From: Prevotella sp.
GTDB lineage: Bacteria > Bacteroidota > Bacteroidia > Bacteroidales > Bacteroidaceae
Direction of reading: 5' to 3'
Length of the DNA stretch: 17,898 bases
NCBI GenBank assembly: GCA_017541365.1
Contig: JAFXZF010000018.1
Span: forward strand, 1 to 17,898
The translations under genes and the position numbers were made by a program. The notes beneath the pieces are model-generated. The model was not told the origin of the DNA. It made no database searches and was given only the letters and a program-made list of their open reading frames with translations. Shown piece after piece: positions 1-7,585 of the stretch (the first letter of the stretch is position 1; each line of letters starts with the position of its first letter).

Positions 1-144
1 AATAGATGTAAAAACAAATCATGGTGAACTTTTGCAATGAAAGTCCACCCTATTTGGTTGTATTTTACTCCCTGTGCCTATAATGTATGTATAGATAAAA
101 GGATATTCTATTTTAAAGGCATAGTAAAAAAACTGCACCTTTTA

Positions 145-176
145 CTTGTGAGAGAGAAGAAAATATTGTACATTTG
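145..176 (+). promoter_or_regulatory. Promoter of the AAA ATPase gene
   Basis: A TACATTTG box at 169-176 fits the Bacteroidota -7 consensus TAnnTTTG. A CTTG at 145-148 lies 20 bp upstream, as expected for the -33 box. Transcription would start near 183 and leave a leader of about 75 nt before the ATG at 258. Bases 1-144 are AT-rich and hold no gene I can support. Confidence 0.6.
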
Positions 177-191
177 CATTAAAATTCATTA

Positions 192-207
192 CGTTACAAA
201 CGTAACG
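192..207. repeat. Short palindrome in the ATPase leader
   Basis: CGTTAC (192-197) and GTAACG (202-207) form a perfect 6-bp inverted repeat with a 4-nt spacer. It lies about 10-25 bases after the predicted transcription start, a place where a repressor site or a small 5' UTR hairpin could act. No T-run follows, so it is not a terminator. A role is inferred only from position. Confidence 0.4.
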
Positions 208-257
208 GTGTTGCCGTAATAATAGTAACCATCTGAAGATTAAAGAGTTTTCGAAGC

Positions 258-1382
258 ATGACAAATCCTTTTTACACTACAGAGTATGCTGGAGCAGAGT
301 ATTTCTGTGACAGAAAAAAAGAAACAGAACGCCTAATCAGCCTGTTGACCAATGGAAACAACATAGTACTCATGTCGCCACGTCGTCTTGGTAAGACTGG
401 ACTAATACAGCATATTTTTAATCAGAAGGAAATAAAGTCTAACTACAACACCTTTGTAATAGATATATATGCAACGAGTACGCTCGACGAGATGGTGCAA
501 TGCATGGGTAACAGCATTGTAAGGACACTGGCAGGCAGAGGAGAGACAGCCTTAAAAAAATTCCTCAGCATTGTTTCATCGCTAAGAGCAATCATGACGT
601 TTGATCAACTGGGCAATCCTACATGGGGCATAGAACGTGGCACAATACAGTCATCACAATATACTCTCGAACAGATTTTCAATTACATTGAATCCTCTGA
701 CCTACCATGCATAGTGGCAATAGATGAGTTTCAACAGATTGCCAAATATCCTGAGAAAAACGTTGAGGCAATAATGCGTACTCATGTACAACACTGCAAG
801 AATGGTAAATTCATATTCTCCGGTTCAGAACAGTCATTACTGGGAGAAATGTTCATCTCTCCTTCACGACCATTTTTTTCATCTACCCATAACTATAATC
901 TTGACGTTATACCAGAAGACACCTATGCAGAATTTGCAATAAAACATTTCGGTGCAAACGGAAAAGAAATCAGCAGGGAAGCAATACATAAAACGTATGA
1001 AATATTTAGTGGCGTTACATGGTATATGCAAAAGGTAATGAGCGAACTATTTGCACAAACACCTGTTGGAGCATCATGTGGTGAGAAAGACGTTATTAAT
1101 GCTGTACAGACAATAATATCAGAAGCAGGAACCACCTACGCAGATATACTCTATGAACTCTCTCCAAGACAAAAACAACTATTGCTTGCCATAAACAGTG
1201 AGGGTAAAGCAACAGAAATAAAAGGAAACACATTCATAAGCAAATACCACCTTGCAGGAGCAAGTAGCATACAGACAACAATTAAAACACTCATAGATAA
1301 ACAACTCGTGACTTCACGCCTTGGTGTATATGAAGTATATGACAAGTTCTTTTCAATCTGGCTTAGCCAAAAACATATTTGA
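258..1382 (+). CDS. Archaeal-type AAA ATPase (ATP-binding protein)
   Basis: A 374-residue P-loop ATPase of the archaeal ATPase type (PF01637-like), common as single genes in Bacteroidota. Visible motifs are the Walker A variant SPRRLGKTG (residues 40-48), a Walker B strand CIVAIDEFQ (151-159) with the acidic pair DE, and a sensor-like strand FIFSGS (185-190). A basic/aromatic patch SPSRPFF (201-207) follows. The C-terminal third (about 290-374) looks like a winged-helix domain. There is no signal peptide or membrane segment, so the protein is cytoplasmic. The start ATG at 258 sits just before the conserved N-terminal NPF and the RKKE segment. It stands alone on the plus strand, convergent with the pectate lyase gene. 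The biological role of these ATPases is largely unknown; some relatives are suspected in DNA-linked or stress functions. The family call is secure and the function is not. Confidence 0.88.
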   Translation: MTNPFYTTEYAGAEYFCDRKKETERLISLLTNGNNIVLMSPRRLGKTGLIQHIFNQKEIKSNYNTFVIDIYATSTLDEMVQCMGNSIVRTLAGRGETALKKFLSIVSSLRAIMTFDQLGNPTWGIERGTIQSSQYTLEQIFNYIESSDLPCIVAIDEFQQIAKYPEKNVEAIMRTHVQHCKNGKFIFSGSEQSLLGEMFISPSRPFFSSTHNYNLDVIPEDTYAEFAIKHFGANGKEISREAIHKTYEIFSGVTWYMQKVMSELFAQTPVGASCGEKDVINAVQTIISEAGTTYADILYELSPRQKQLLLAINSEGKATEIKGNTFISKYHLAGASSIQTTIKTLIDKQLVTSRLGVYEVYDKFFSIWLSQKHI

Positions 1383-1414
1383 TTAACTATGGGGGGCTTT
1401 ATCTATTTACAGTT

Positions 1415-1489
1415 GCAAAGCATCCATCTGCGGATGCTTTGCTTCCACGCGCAGAGGCTATGCTTCCGCAGGTGGAAGCATAGCCTCTG
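1415..1489. repeat. Pair of related hairpins between convergent genes
   Basis: Hairpin 1 has perfect 11-bp arms (1415-1425 and 1432-1442) around the 6-nt loop ATCTGC. Hairpin 2 has perfect 16-bp arms (1452-1467 and 1474-1489) around a 6-nt loop. Read on the minus strand, hairpin 2 has the core TCCACCTGCGGA; hairpin 1 on the plus strand has TCCATCTGCGGA, an 11 of 12 match. They are thus two inverted copies of one unit, like a pair of REP sequences. An alternative pairing also exists (GCTTCCAC at 1441-1448 with GTGGAAGC at 1472-1479). There is no T-run on either side, so a plain intrinsic terminator is less likely, but a bidirectional stop between these convergent genes is possible. Confidence 0.75.
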
Positions 1490-1513
1490 TAAATATTGGA
1501 ACAACACTCGTGA

Positions 1514-3739
1514 TTAATGGAAAATCTTCTTACCTTGGTAAATTAGTATTCCCTTGGTGCCAGGTGACACACGCTGACCTTGCAGGTTGTAGTAATAATT
1601 GTGAATTGTGAATTGTGAATTGTGAACTGCATTAACCTCCTTGATGCCCGTTGATACCTTCTCGTAGGTAAGGGTTATGATGGCATAGCACTGACGCTGA
1701 GGAGTTGGCGAACCTGAAGAAGGAACATCATTTGTGAATTTTACCGTAATGTTATTGGTAGCGTTCAGGTCGCTTAGAGTCACATTTGCAGTAGTACCAG
1801 TTGACTGCTGTGGCAGAGAGACATTGCTGCTCAGGAGATTTGAACCTCCATCGGCTGTTATTGAATTAATCTCTATTGTTGCCGTAGTACCGTTGTTGTT
1901 GCCGTGCTGGTATGCTACAATATTTATTCCCGTAATCTTATAGCCTTCATTTACTGTAAATACCCAGTCCTGATTGGTGCGCAACTTCAGGTAAGTGCCT
2001 GACGTGCCCGATGGGTTAGCTGCACTGCCCAAAGTGCATGAGGTACCAACGATATCGACATCCTTAGACGTAGTAGCCTTAGAGGAGTTGAAGACATCCT
2101 CAGTCTCCTCTATCTCATGTATCACGAAGTCAGGCTCAGTAGGGAAAGGGTCATCTGCACCTACGGTCTGCTCACCGAGCGGATAATACTCAGTGAAGGT
2201 CTCTGATGCGTTAGCACGTTCTTTCTGTGTCAGTTCCTGTACCAAAGAGTTAGCATATACCTCAAGGTTAGTGTATCTAACGCTGTGGGTGTTATTGGCA
2301 TCGTTATCGCAAATAGTAAAAGCCAAGGCATCTGCTGCACTGTTTGGATTAAGTCCATGTGCAGTCTCCCATTCATCAGGTATGCCGTCTTTGTCTGTGT
2401 CCGTCAACTTGCCAGTATCTTCCAGTTCAGGCCAACCGCCAACATCCTTCTGAGAATCAATCATTCCGTTCTTTGAGCCATTGGAGCCCTGATAGTATGC
2501 CAAGCCCTTCAGAACTTCGTAACGCAGACGAAGGTCAACCTCATCGCGCTTATAGCTCGCACCTGCATAGCGCAGCACTTTCTCATAGGCGTTCTCCGCA
2601 GAGTGCATAGTTATTACATTGTAACTGTCAAAGTCATGCGAACTGCCCACGGCACGCTCCGATGCTGCATTGTTTGCAAGCCATGTGTCAAAGGTTGTTC
2701 CCTTGTCCGGATCTATTGCCGCATCGCAGAGATTGTTATTTGTAACCTCTGTTGAGCCATACATGTAGTTTCCCGCGATATAGAACTTGCCTGGGGTGAC
2801 ATATCCAACTGTAGCCTTAAACTTAGATTCATCCGTACAGTTGCTACATGACGTGGTAGGATTTAGCAGACGGGTCTTTGCAGATGATGCCGGACCTGGC
2901 TTGTAGTAGTTGTTCACCATGTTGATGTACTTGGGGAAACCGTTGCCTGACTCACCACCATATGCAGAGTTGCCTCCCCAGTTGTAGAGCACGTTGTTCA
3001 CATAGTCTATAGGACCCTTGAGCGTACTCACGTAGTCATGATCGAAGCGCGGATTGCGACTGTCATGGTGCATGATGAGGTTATGATGGAACGAAGCGTT
3101 CTTTCCTCCCCATATACCACCGTATCCGTGGCTGCCCTTTGCATGAACCGAGGACTTCAAACTTTCAGATATTATGCAGTACTGCATGGTAAAGTCCGTA
3201 TTGCCGTAGAAAGAGCAACACTCGTCAGTTGACCATGAAACAGAACAGTGGTCGATTATGATGTTTGAGCAGTTTTTTCCTCCAAGAGCGTCGTCACCCT
3301 CATAACTACTGTTTTCCTCTGCCTTAGCTTTTGAACCGACGTCGCCCATTCGGAAACGCAAGTAGCGAATGATGACATTGCTACCACCAACAGTCACTGG
3401 ATAGTCTGCAAGACAAATACCATCGCCAGGAGCCGTCTGTCCCAAAATGGTCTTGTTGCCCTGTATCTTAAGGTCTGACTTCAGGTGTATCGTGCCTGAA
3501 ACATCGAAGACGATAATCTTGTTGCCAGCCGTAGCAGCACCAAAGCGGAACGTACCCTGTCCGCTGTCTTCCAGACTGGTAACGTGATAGATTGTACAAT
3601 CACCGTCTTCGTCACGTCCGCCCTGAGTATAGCGTCCGAAACCGTCTGCACCGGGGAAGGCTGGGGTTTGATCAAATTGTGCCATTACAGCGATACTGTT
3701 CATTAACACAATCGTAAGTATTGATAATATTCGCTTCAT
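1514..3739 (-). CDS. Secreted pectate lyase, PL1-like, with C-terminal sorting-type tail
   Basis: A 741-residue exported polysaccharide lyase that should cleave pectate (polygalacturonate) by beta-elimination. A signal peptide ends near MAQ (residues 19-21). The PL1-like beta-helix starts with FPGADGFG (28-35). It holds IIDHCSVSWSTDE (161-173), with acidic residues suited to Ca2+ binding, and RNPRF (228-232), the likely catalytic Arg region. A thrombospondin type 3/calcium-like stretch DTDKDGIPDEW (447-457) follows, as in many Bacteroidota pectate lyases. Residues 555-693 look like a beta-sandwich, possibly carbohydrate-binding. The tail NLQGQRVSPGTKGILIYQGK (718-737) resembles Prevotella C-terminal sorting-type tails (type IX-like secretion), so the enzyme is probably extracellular or surface-attached. 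It follows the SusCD-SusE operon but has its own promoter and a terminator upstream. The family is well supported; the exact substrate is inferred. Confidence 0.88.
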   Translation of the reverse strand: MKRILSILTIVLMNSIAVMAQFDQTPAFPGADGFGRYTQGGRDEDGDCTIYHVTSLEDSGQGTFRFGAATAGNKIIVFDVSGTIHLKSDLKIQGNKTILGQTAPGDGICLADYPVTVGGSNVIIRYLRFRMGDVGSKAKAEENSSYEGDDALGGKNCSNIIIDHCSVSWSTDECCSFYGNTDFTMQYCIISESLKSSVHAKGSHGYGGIWGGKNASFHHNLIMHHDSRNPRFDHDYVSTLKGPIDYVNNVLYNWGGNSAYGGESGNGFPKYINMVNNYYKPGPASSAKTRLLNPTTSCSNCTDESKFKATVGYVTPGKFYIAGNYMYGSTEVTNNNLCDAAIDPDKGTTFDTWLANNAASERAVGSSHDFDSYNVITMHSAENAYEKVLRYAGASYKRDEVDLRLRYEVLKGLAYYQGSNGSKNGMIDSQKDVGGWPELEDTGKLTDTDKDGIPDEWETAHGLNPNSAADALAFTICDNDANNTHSVRYTNLEVYANSLVQELTQKERANASETFTEYYPLGEQTVGADDPFPTEPDFVIHEIEETEDVFNSSKATTSKDVDIVGTSCTLGSAANPSGTSGTYLKLRTNQDWVFTVNEGYKITGINIVAYQHGNNNGTTATIEINSITADGGSNLLSSNVSLPQQSTGTTANVTLSDLNATNNITVKFTNDVPSSGSPTPQRQCYAIITLTYEKVSTGIKEVNAVHNSQFTIHNYYYNLQGQRVSPGTKGILIYQGKKIFH
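1597..1627. repeat. 7-bp tandem repeat in the lyase C-terminus
   Basis: Four exact copies of AATTGTG (1597-1624) followed by a partial fifth (AAC). It is translated from the minus strand as the segment HNSQFTIHN (706-714), just before the C-terminal tail. The unit is not a multiple of three, so gain or loss of one copy would shift the frame of the tail. Confidence 0.85.
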
Positions 3740-3773
3740 ATTCTTCTTTGTTTATTGGTTAGTTTTATGGGTG

Positions 3774-3805
3774 CAAAGTTACAAACTTTTTGCGTAACAT
3801 ACAAT
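3774..3805 (-). promoter_or_regulatory. Promoter of the pectate lyase gene
   Basis: Read on the minus strand, TAACTTTG (3781-3774) matches the TAnnTTTG -7 box. An ATTG (3805-3802) lies 20 bp upstream as a -33 box. The predicted start near 3767 gives a leader of about 28 nt before the ATG at 3739. The bases after the -7 box (CACCC) resemble those after the SusC -7 box. Confidence 0.65.
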
Positions 3806-3816
3806 TATTTGCCCAT

Positions 3817-3858
3817 AAAAAAACGAGGGAAGCAGCTCACATAGAGTTACTTCCCTCG
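3817..3858 (-). terminator. Intrinsic terminator of the SusC-SusD-SusE operon
   Basis: On the minus strand, CGAGGGAAG (3858-3850) pairs perfectly with CTTCCCTCG (3832-3824) across a 17-nt loop, and seven T residues (3823-3817) follow at once. It lies about 45 nt after the stop codon of the SusE-position gene, and so separates that operon from the lyase transcript. Confidence 0.85.
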
Positions 3859-3903
3859 AGATTGTTATGTGTATAACAGCTATATGCTGCCACACTTCAT
3901 TAT

Positions 3904-5361
3904 TTACTCTGTCTGTCCTGCATTAGGATCATCTGGTACGAAGACGAAGCCGAAGAAGTACATAGAGTTGCTTGAGTCTATCTGCAAGATTCCCTCGCCC
4001 TCTACGACACGGAACTTGTAAGACTTGTACCACTTCTTACACGTTTCTGTTTCACTACCATATACTGGTATCACAGTCTTCTCAGCATCTGCTGCAACAT
4101 TGAATACATAAGGATCCTGATCTGTCTGCGTCAGCATGTTCTCAGACTTACCATATGCATAGATATACAGACGACCAGCAGACGGGAAGTCGAACTTAAC
4201 GGTACTGTTCTTCTTTATCTGACCACGGATAGCAAAGTTCACTGCCTGGTTCACAGGATTAGATACCCAGTCATTACGATTATCAGCCCAACCGCTCGCT
4301 GTCTCATTGTTTATAGTAACCTTGAACGGTTTTCCATTGAAGGTCTTTTCCGTGATGTAATGATAAACGAAGTTCTTGGTGGTAAACATCTGCTTACCCG
4401 TCATTTCTGTATCCATCACGTTACCTCTCTCATTAGCAACTGGCAGACCGGTAGCTGGATCTCTCTTTACTACCTTGTTGCCCTCTTCATCAAACTCATA
4501 TACAGGGCTGTCGCTATCTTCTGCAAACTCAGCCATGGTAGCATACATCGCCAAATCCATGTTTGGACGATACTCCGTAGCGTCGGTGGCATCACCTATC
4601 TTTGTCTCGTCCTGATCATACAAAGTAAAGCGGTATGACTGACCAACAGTAAGACCTGTCCACTCGTACTGGTATGCCTCAAGTTCCTCTGCAGTGATGC
4701 TGTGCTTATACACTGATTCATCCTCACCTGCTTCCTTCAGAGTCTCGTTGATGATGTATGAAGGAGCCTTACAGTATGCCTTCTCTGCCTGCTTGCTGCT
4801 TGTAGGCAGCATGTACCAGTTGAGTTTCATACTCGTCTCCTCGATTCCTGTAATCCAAAGACCAGAAGGTGCAGCCACCTTCAGCGCAGCATTCTTCTTC
4901 AGCAAGGCTGCAAGGGTAGCATCCTGAACATAGCCCTCGTTATAAAGCATGCCGTTGGTTACCCACTTACTCTTTGATCCGTCAGCACTTATCGCACGGG
5001 CACGAACATAGAGTATATCGCTCTCGTTTATGCCCTGCTCACCAAGTCTTGAATCATTACGAGGGATTTCAACTTCACCAGTCTCTGTAGTGATGGTAGC
5101 AATGCCCTCAGTCTCGTCAAACCCGCTGTAGAGAGGTTCTCTGCTAAACTGCACCTCGTATGACTGTGCCGTTGTCTGCTTAGCCACTGTGATGTTTAAG
5201 GCGAGAGAGAAAGAGTCTATCTCTGCTTCCACAGATGATGGTGCATACGGACGCTTTACAGAAGGATCCGTGCTCCATTCGTTCTCATCTGGAGAGCATG
5301 ACACCATCACGCCCATCAGGAGAACAGCAAATAATACTATGATATTATATAACTTTTTCAT
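3904..5361 (-). CDS. SusE-position outer-membrane lipoprotein with FnIII-like domains
   Basis: A 485-residue lipoprotein in the position of SusE/SusF, directly after SusD (20-nt gap). The signal peptide ends in VMVSC with Cys22 as the lipidated residue. Two fibronectin type III-like regions are suggested at about 38-140 (starting RPYAPSSVEAEI) and 163-262 (starting APSGLWITG). The C-terminal part, about 330-480, is a separate beta-rich domain containing GRLYIYAYGKS and ending in YFFGFVFVPDD. I do not recognise that domain with confidence. By analogy with SusE/SusF and other surface glycan-binding proteins it probably binds the target glycan at the cell surface; many aromatic residues fit this. 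It is the last gene before the terminator. Lipoprotein status and position are clear; glycan binding is inferred. Confidence 0.8.
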   Translation of the reverse strand: MKKLYNIIVLFAVLLMGVMVSCSPDENEWSTDPSVKRPYAPSSVEAEIDSFSLALNITVAKQTTAQSYEVQFSREPLYSGFDETEGIATITTETGEVEIPRNDSRLGEQGINESDILYVRARAISADGSKSKWVTNGMLYNEGYVQDATLAALLKKNAALKVAAPSGLWITGIEETSMKLNWYMLPTSSKQAEKAYCKAPSYIINETLKEAGEDESVYKHSITAEELEAYQYEWTGLTVGQSYRFTLYDQDETKIGDATDATEYRPNMDLAMYATMAEFAEDSDSPVYEFDEEGNKVVKRDPATGLPVANERGNVMDTEMTGKQMFTTKNFVYHYITEKTFNGKPFKVTINNETASGWADNRNDWVSNPVNQAVNFAIRGQIKKNSTVKFDFPSAGRLYIYAYGKSENMLTQTDQDPYVFNVAADAEKTVIPVYGSETETCKKWYKSYKFRVVEGEGILQIDSSNSMYFFGFVFVPDDPNAGQTE

Positions 5362-5381
5362 TTCTTCTTCTTGATTAAAGA

Positions 5382-7565
5382 TTAGTAACCGTATGAGTTA
5401 TATACACGTGGCTTCTTGTCGGAACCGATAGAAGAGTTCACCACGTTGCTGTAGATAGGCATGAGGTAGCGGTTTCTTACCGTTACGCCCTCGTCAGTAC
5501 ATACAGAGGTCGCAGTTATCGTCTTCTGAGTACCTACCAAACCGCTGCATATTGATGGCATCTCGGTATCATAGTTAGCGTATGCAGTCTTGAATGACGC
5601 TGTGCTGTAACTGTCACCATTAAGTCCCTTATAGCCCGTACCCTTACCAGGATTGTAGTCCTCCTTGGTAGTATGGTAACCCATCTGGTCGAGCCATGAG
5701 TAGTCAGTGCTGCCGCCATCAGCAACGGCTATGTCCGCTCCCTTCTTCTCGTTGGTACCATTCTCACCATAGTAAGTGATAGAACTCAAGTCAATGTACT
5801 TCTCTGTGTCATCAGTATATTTGTAGAACATCTTTGTCTGGAATATGTTCTCACCTGTCAAGCGCTGATACTCTGTCTTAGCCTTCCAGATAGCATCGTG
5901 CAGGCGGTTCCAACGGATGAGATCCCACTTACGGAAATTCTCACCGCAGAACTCAAGACGGTTCTCGAGGTCAATCATGTCGAGCATAGACTCATAGTCT
6001 GTTGCAGCATCAACCTTTGTAGCGAATGCGTCCATGTCCTCCTGAGGAGTGCTACCCTGATAAGCCTCTGTCGCATCGTTAAATGCGCGGTTGTGAACCT
6101 GCTTAACGTATGTAGCTGCACCTGAATAGTCACCACGATAAGCCAAGCACTCTGCATACCACAGCAGTATCTGTGGATAACGCATGCGTACTACGTTGAT
6201 ACCATAGCCAAACTTAGAAGATGCTGTGAGGTTCTGCTGCTTCCAGCGATCAGACATCTTACGTACATCCCACTTACCGATGTAGAGACCGAAAGGCTTA
6301 TTTGAGATACGACTCTCGATTGTCACTACATCCTTGCCGCCGCTGTATTTCTCTTTCTCTGTTGCGCTTTGATAGCTGGAACGGTCAATATCTTTAATCT
6401 CAAAGTTGATACAAGTGATGTCACGACGTGTGTCGGTAGGCTGATAGGAGTAGAGCTGCACGGCAGTTGTTTTCAACTTACCTGAAGAGTTGTAGTTACC
6501 CCAATCTGCAGTGTTACCATTCATACGCACACCCACTGTATAACCAAGTTCACCAGCGTTACCAAATCCAAATGGAATCTCGAAAATATTCTCATAGTAG
6601 GTCTGGTCGAGTTCGAGTTTGTTTATCTTCTCCCACTCATTAGCGAACGACGGGTTCATCTGATGAACACCGCTGTTGATGATGTCTGCAAGTTGCTGCT
6701 CTGCCTTTGCATAGAGTGCTGCACAATCTGCATCTGATGGACGGAGAGTAAGGAAACCATAATTATCACCCGATGGATATGAAGCCCTTACATAGCCTGC
6801 TGCCTCTTTCTGTTGTGAAGAGTAACCTCCTGCAACGGCCTTGTCATTATTGTCCTCGCGAAGAGCATAGCCTGCACGTGTCATATAGATGTTTGCAAGG
6901 AGACCCTTTGCGTAACCCATGTTAATGCGCTCAGAAGAAACCTGACCACACCATGGCAGTTTGTTCTCCGCAACCACGTTTTCAAGGTCTTCGATAAGAG
7001 CATCGAGGATAACGTCACGATCTGTCTTACCTATATTAACGTTTGACAAGTCTGCCTGCGCACCGTGCATCATCATAGGTACATCACCCCATACACGGAT
7101 AATGTCGAGATATACCATAGCGCGTATTACACGAGCCTCAGCAGAGAGTTCCATCATAGCGTCACTTTCACCAATGTCACTCTTGCTGATACCATCGATA
7201 ATACGGTTGCAGGCTTCGATGGTTTCAAACTGCTTCTCCCACAGTGTTCCGAGCTTTGCCCATGATGTGGTAGCATTATAGTTCATACCATCACGCTCAC
7301 TATTCTGACCAGTTGCCGTTGCACCGATACCGTCAATAAGTTCCACATCGGTACCAGCACCCTGATGTATGGTCATAAGCTGTGTGTAAGGGTCGGCACA
7401 AAGTTTTGCATACAGTCCGCACACAGCATCAGCTGTCATCGTCTCACTGCTGAACACCATATCCTCGTCTGCCAAGGAAGGTGATTTGGTGTCAAGCCAG
7501 TCGTTACATGCAGTGAGTGTCAGTGCACCCAGGCACAATACTGTTGTCTTAAATATATTCTTCAT
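5382..7565 (-). CDS. SusD/RagB-family nutrient-binding outer-membrane lipoprotein
   Basis: A 727-residue SusD-like protein that forms the surface lid of a SusC porin and captures glycan fragments. The signal peptide ends in the lipobox LTAC with Cys20, followed by NDWLDTKSPS, the usual SusD N-terminus. TPR-like helices appear around 105-160 and 185-230. Conserved SusD segments are RYPQILLWYAECL (462-474) and ENRLEFCGENFRKWDLIRW (534-552), and RYLMPIYS (699-706) lies near the C-terminus. It is longer than SusD of the starch system (about 550 residues); extra sequence lies at 240-280 and 570-690, probably loops that set specificity. The gap to the SusC gene is 20 nt and to the next gene 20 nt, so the three are co-transcribed. 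Pectin-derived oligosaccharide is the inferred ligand, from the neighbouring lyase. Confidence 0.95.
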   Translation of the reverse strand: MKNIFKTTVLCLGALTLTACNDWLDTKSPSLADEDMVFSSETMTADAVCGLYAKLCADPYTQLMTIHQGAGTDVELIDGIGATATGQNSERDGMNYNATTSWAKLGTLWEKQFETIEACNRIIDGISKSDIGESDAMMELSAEARVIRAMVYLDIIRVWGDVPMMMHGAQADLSNVNIGKTDRDVILDALIEDLENVVAENKLPWCGQVSSERINMGYAKGLLANIYMTRAGYALREDNNDKAVAGGYSSQQKEAAGYVRASYPSGDNYGFLTLRPSDADCAALYAKAEQQLADIINSGVHQMNPSFANEWEKINKLELDQTYYENIFEIPFGFGNAGELGYTVGVRMNGNTADWGNYNSSGKLKTTAVQLYSYQPTDTRRDITCINFEIKDIDRSSYQSATEKEKYSGGKDVVTIESRISNKPFGLYIGKWDVRKMSDRWKQQNLTASSKFGYGINVVRMRYPQILLWYAECLAYRGDYSGAATYVKQVHNRAFNDATEAYQGSTPQEDMDAFATKVDAATDYESMLDMIDLENRLEFCGENFRKWDLIRWNRLHDAIWKAKTEYQRLTGENIFQTKMFYKYTDDTEKYIDLSSITYYGENGTNEKKGADIAVADGGSTDYSWLDQMGYHTTKEDYNPGKGTGYKGLNGDSYSTASFKTAYANYDTEMPSICSGLVGTQKTITATSVCTDEGVTVRNRYLMPIYSNVVNSSIGSDKKPRVYNSYGY

Positions 7566-7585
7566 AATGATTTTCCTCCCTTGAA

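Noticed and set aside
37..219. A 60-codon open frame before the ATPase gene
   Set aside because: It runs over the predicted promoter (145-176) and the palindrome, has AT-rich random-looking composition, and resembles no family I know.
1597..1627. Possible CRISPR-like array from the AATTGTG repeats
   Set aside because: The units are 7 bp, directly adjacent and without spacers. It is a simple tandem repeat inside a gene.
3778..3798. Inverted repeat GTTAC/GTAAC inside the lyase promoter
   Set aside because: The arms are only 5 bp with an 11-nt spacer in AT-rich DNA, which is easily chance.
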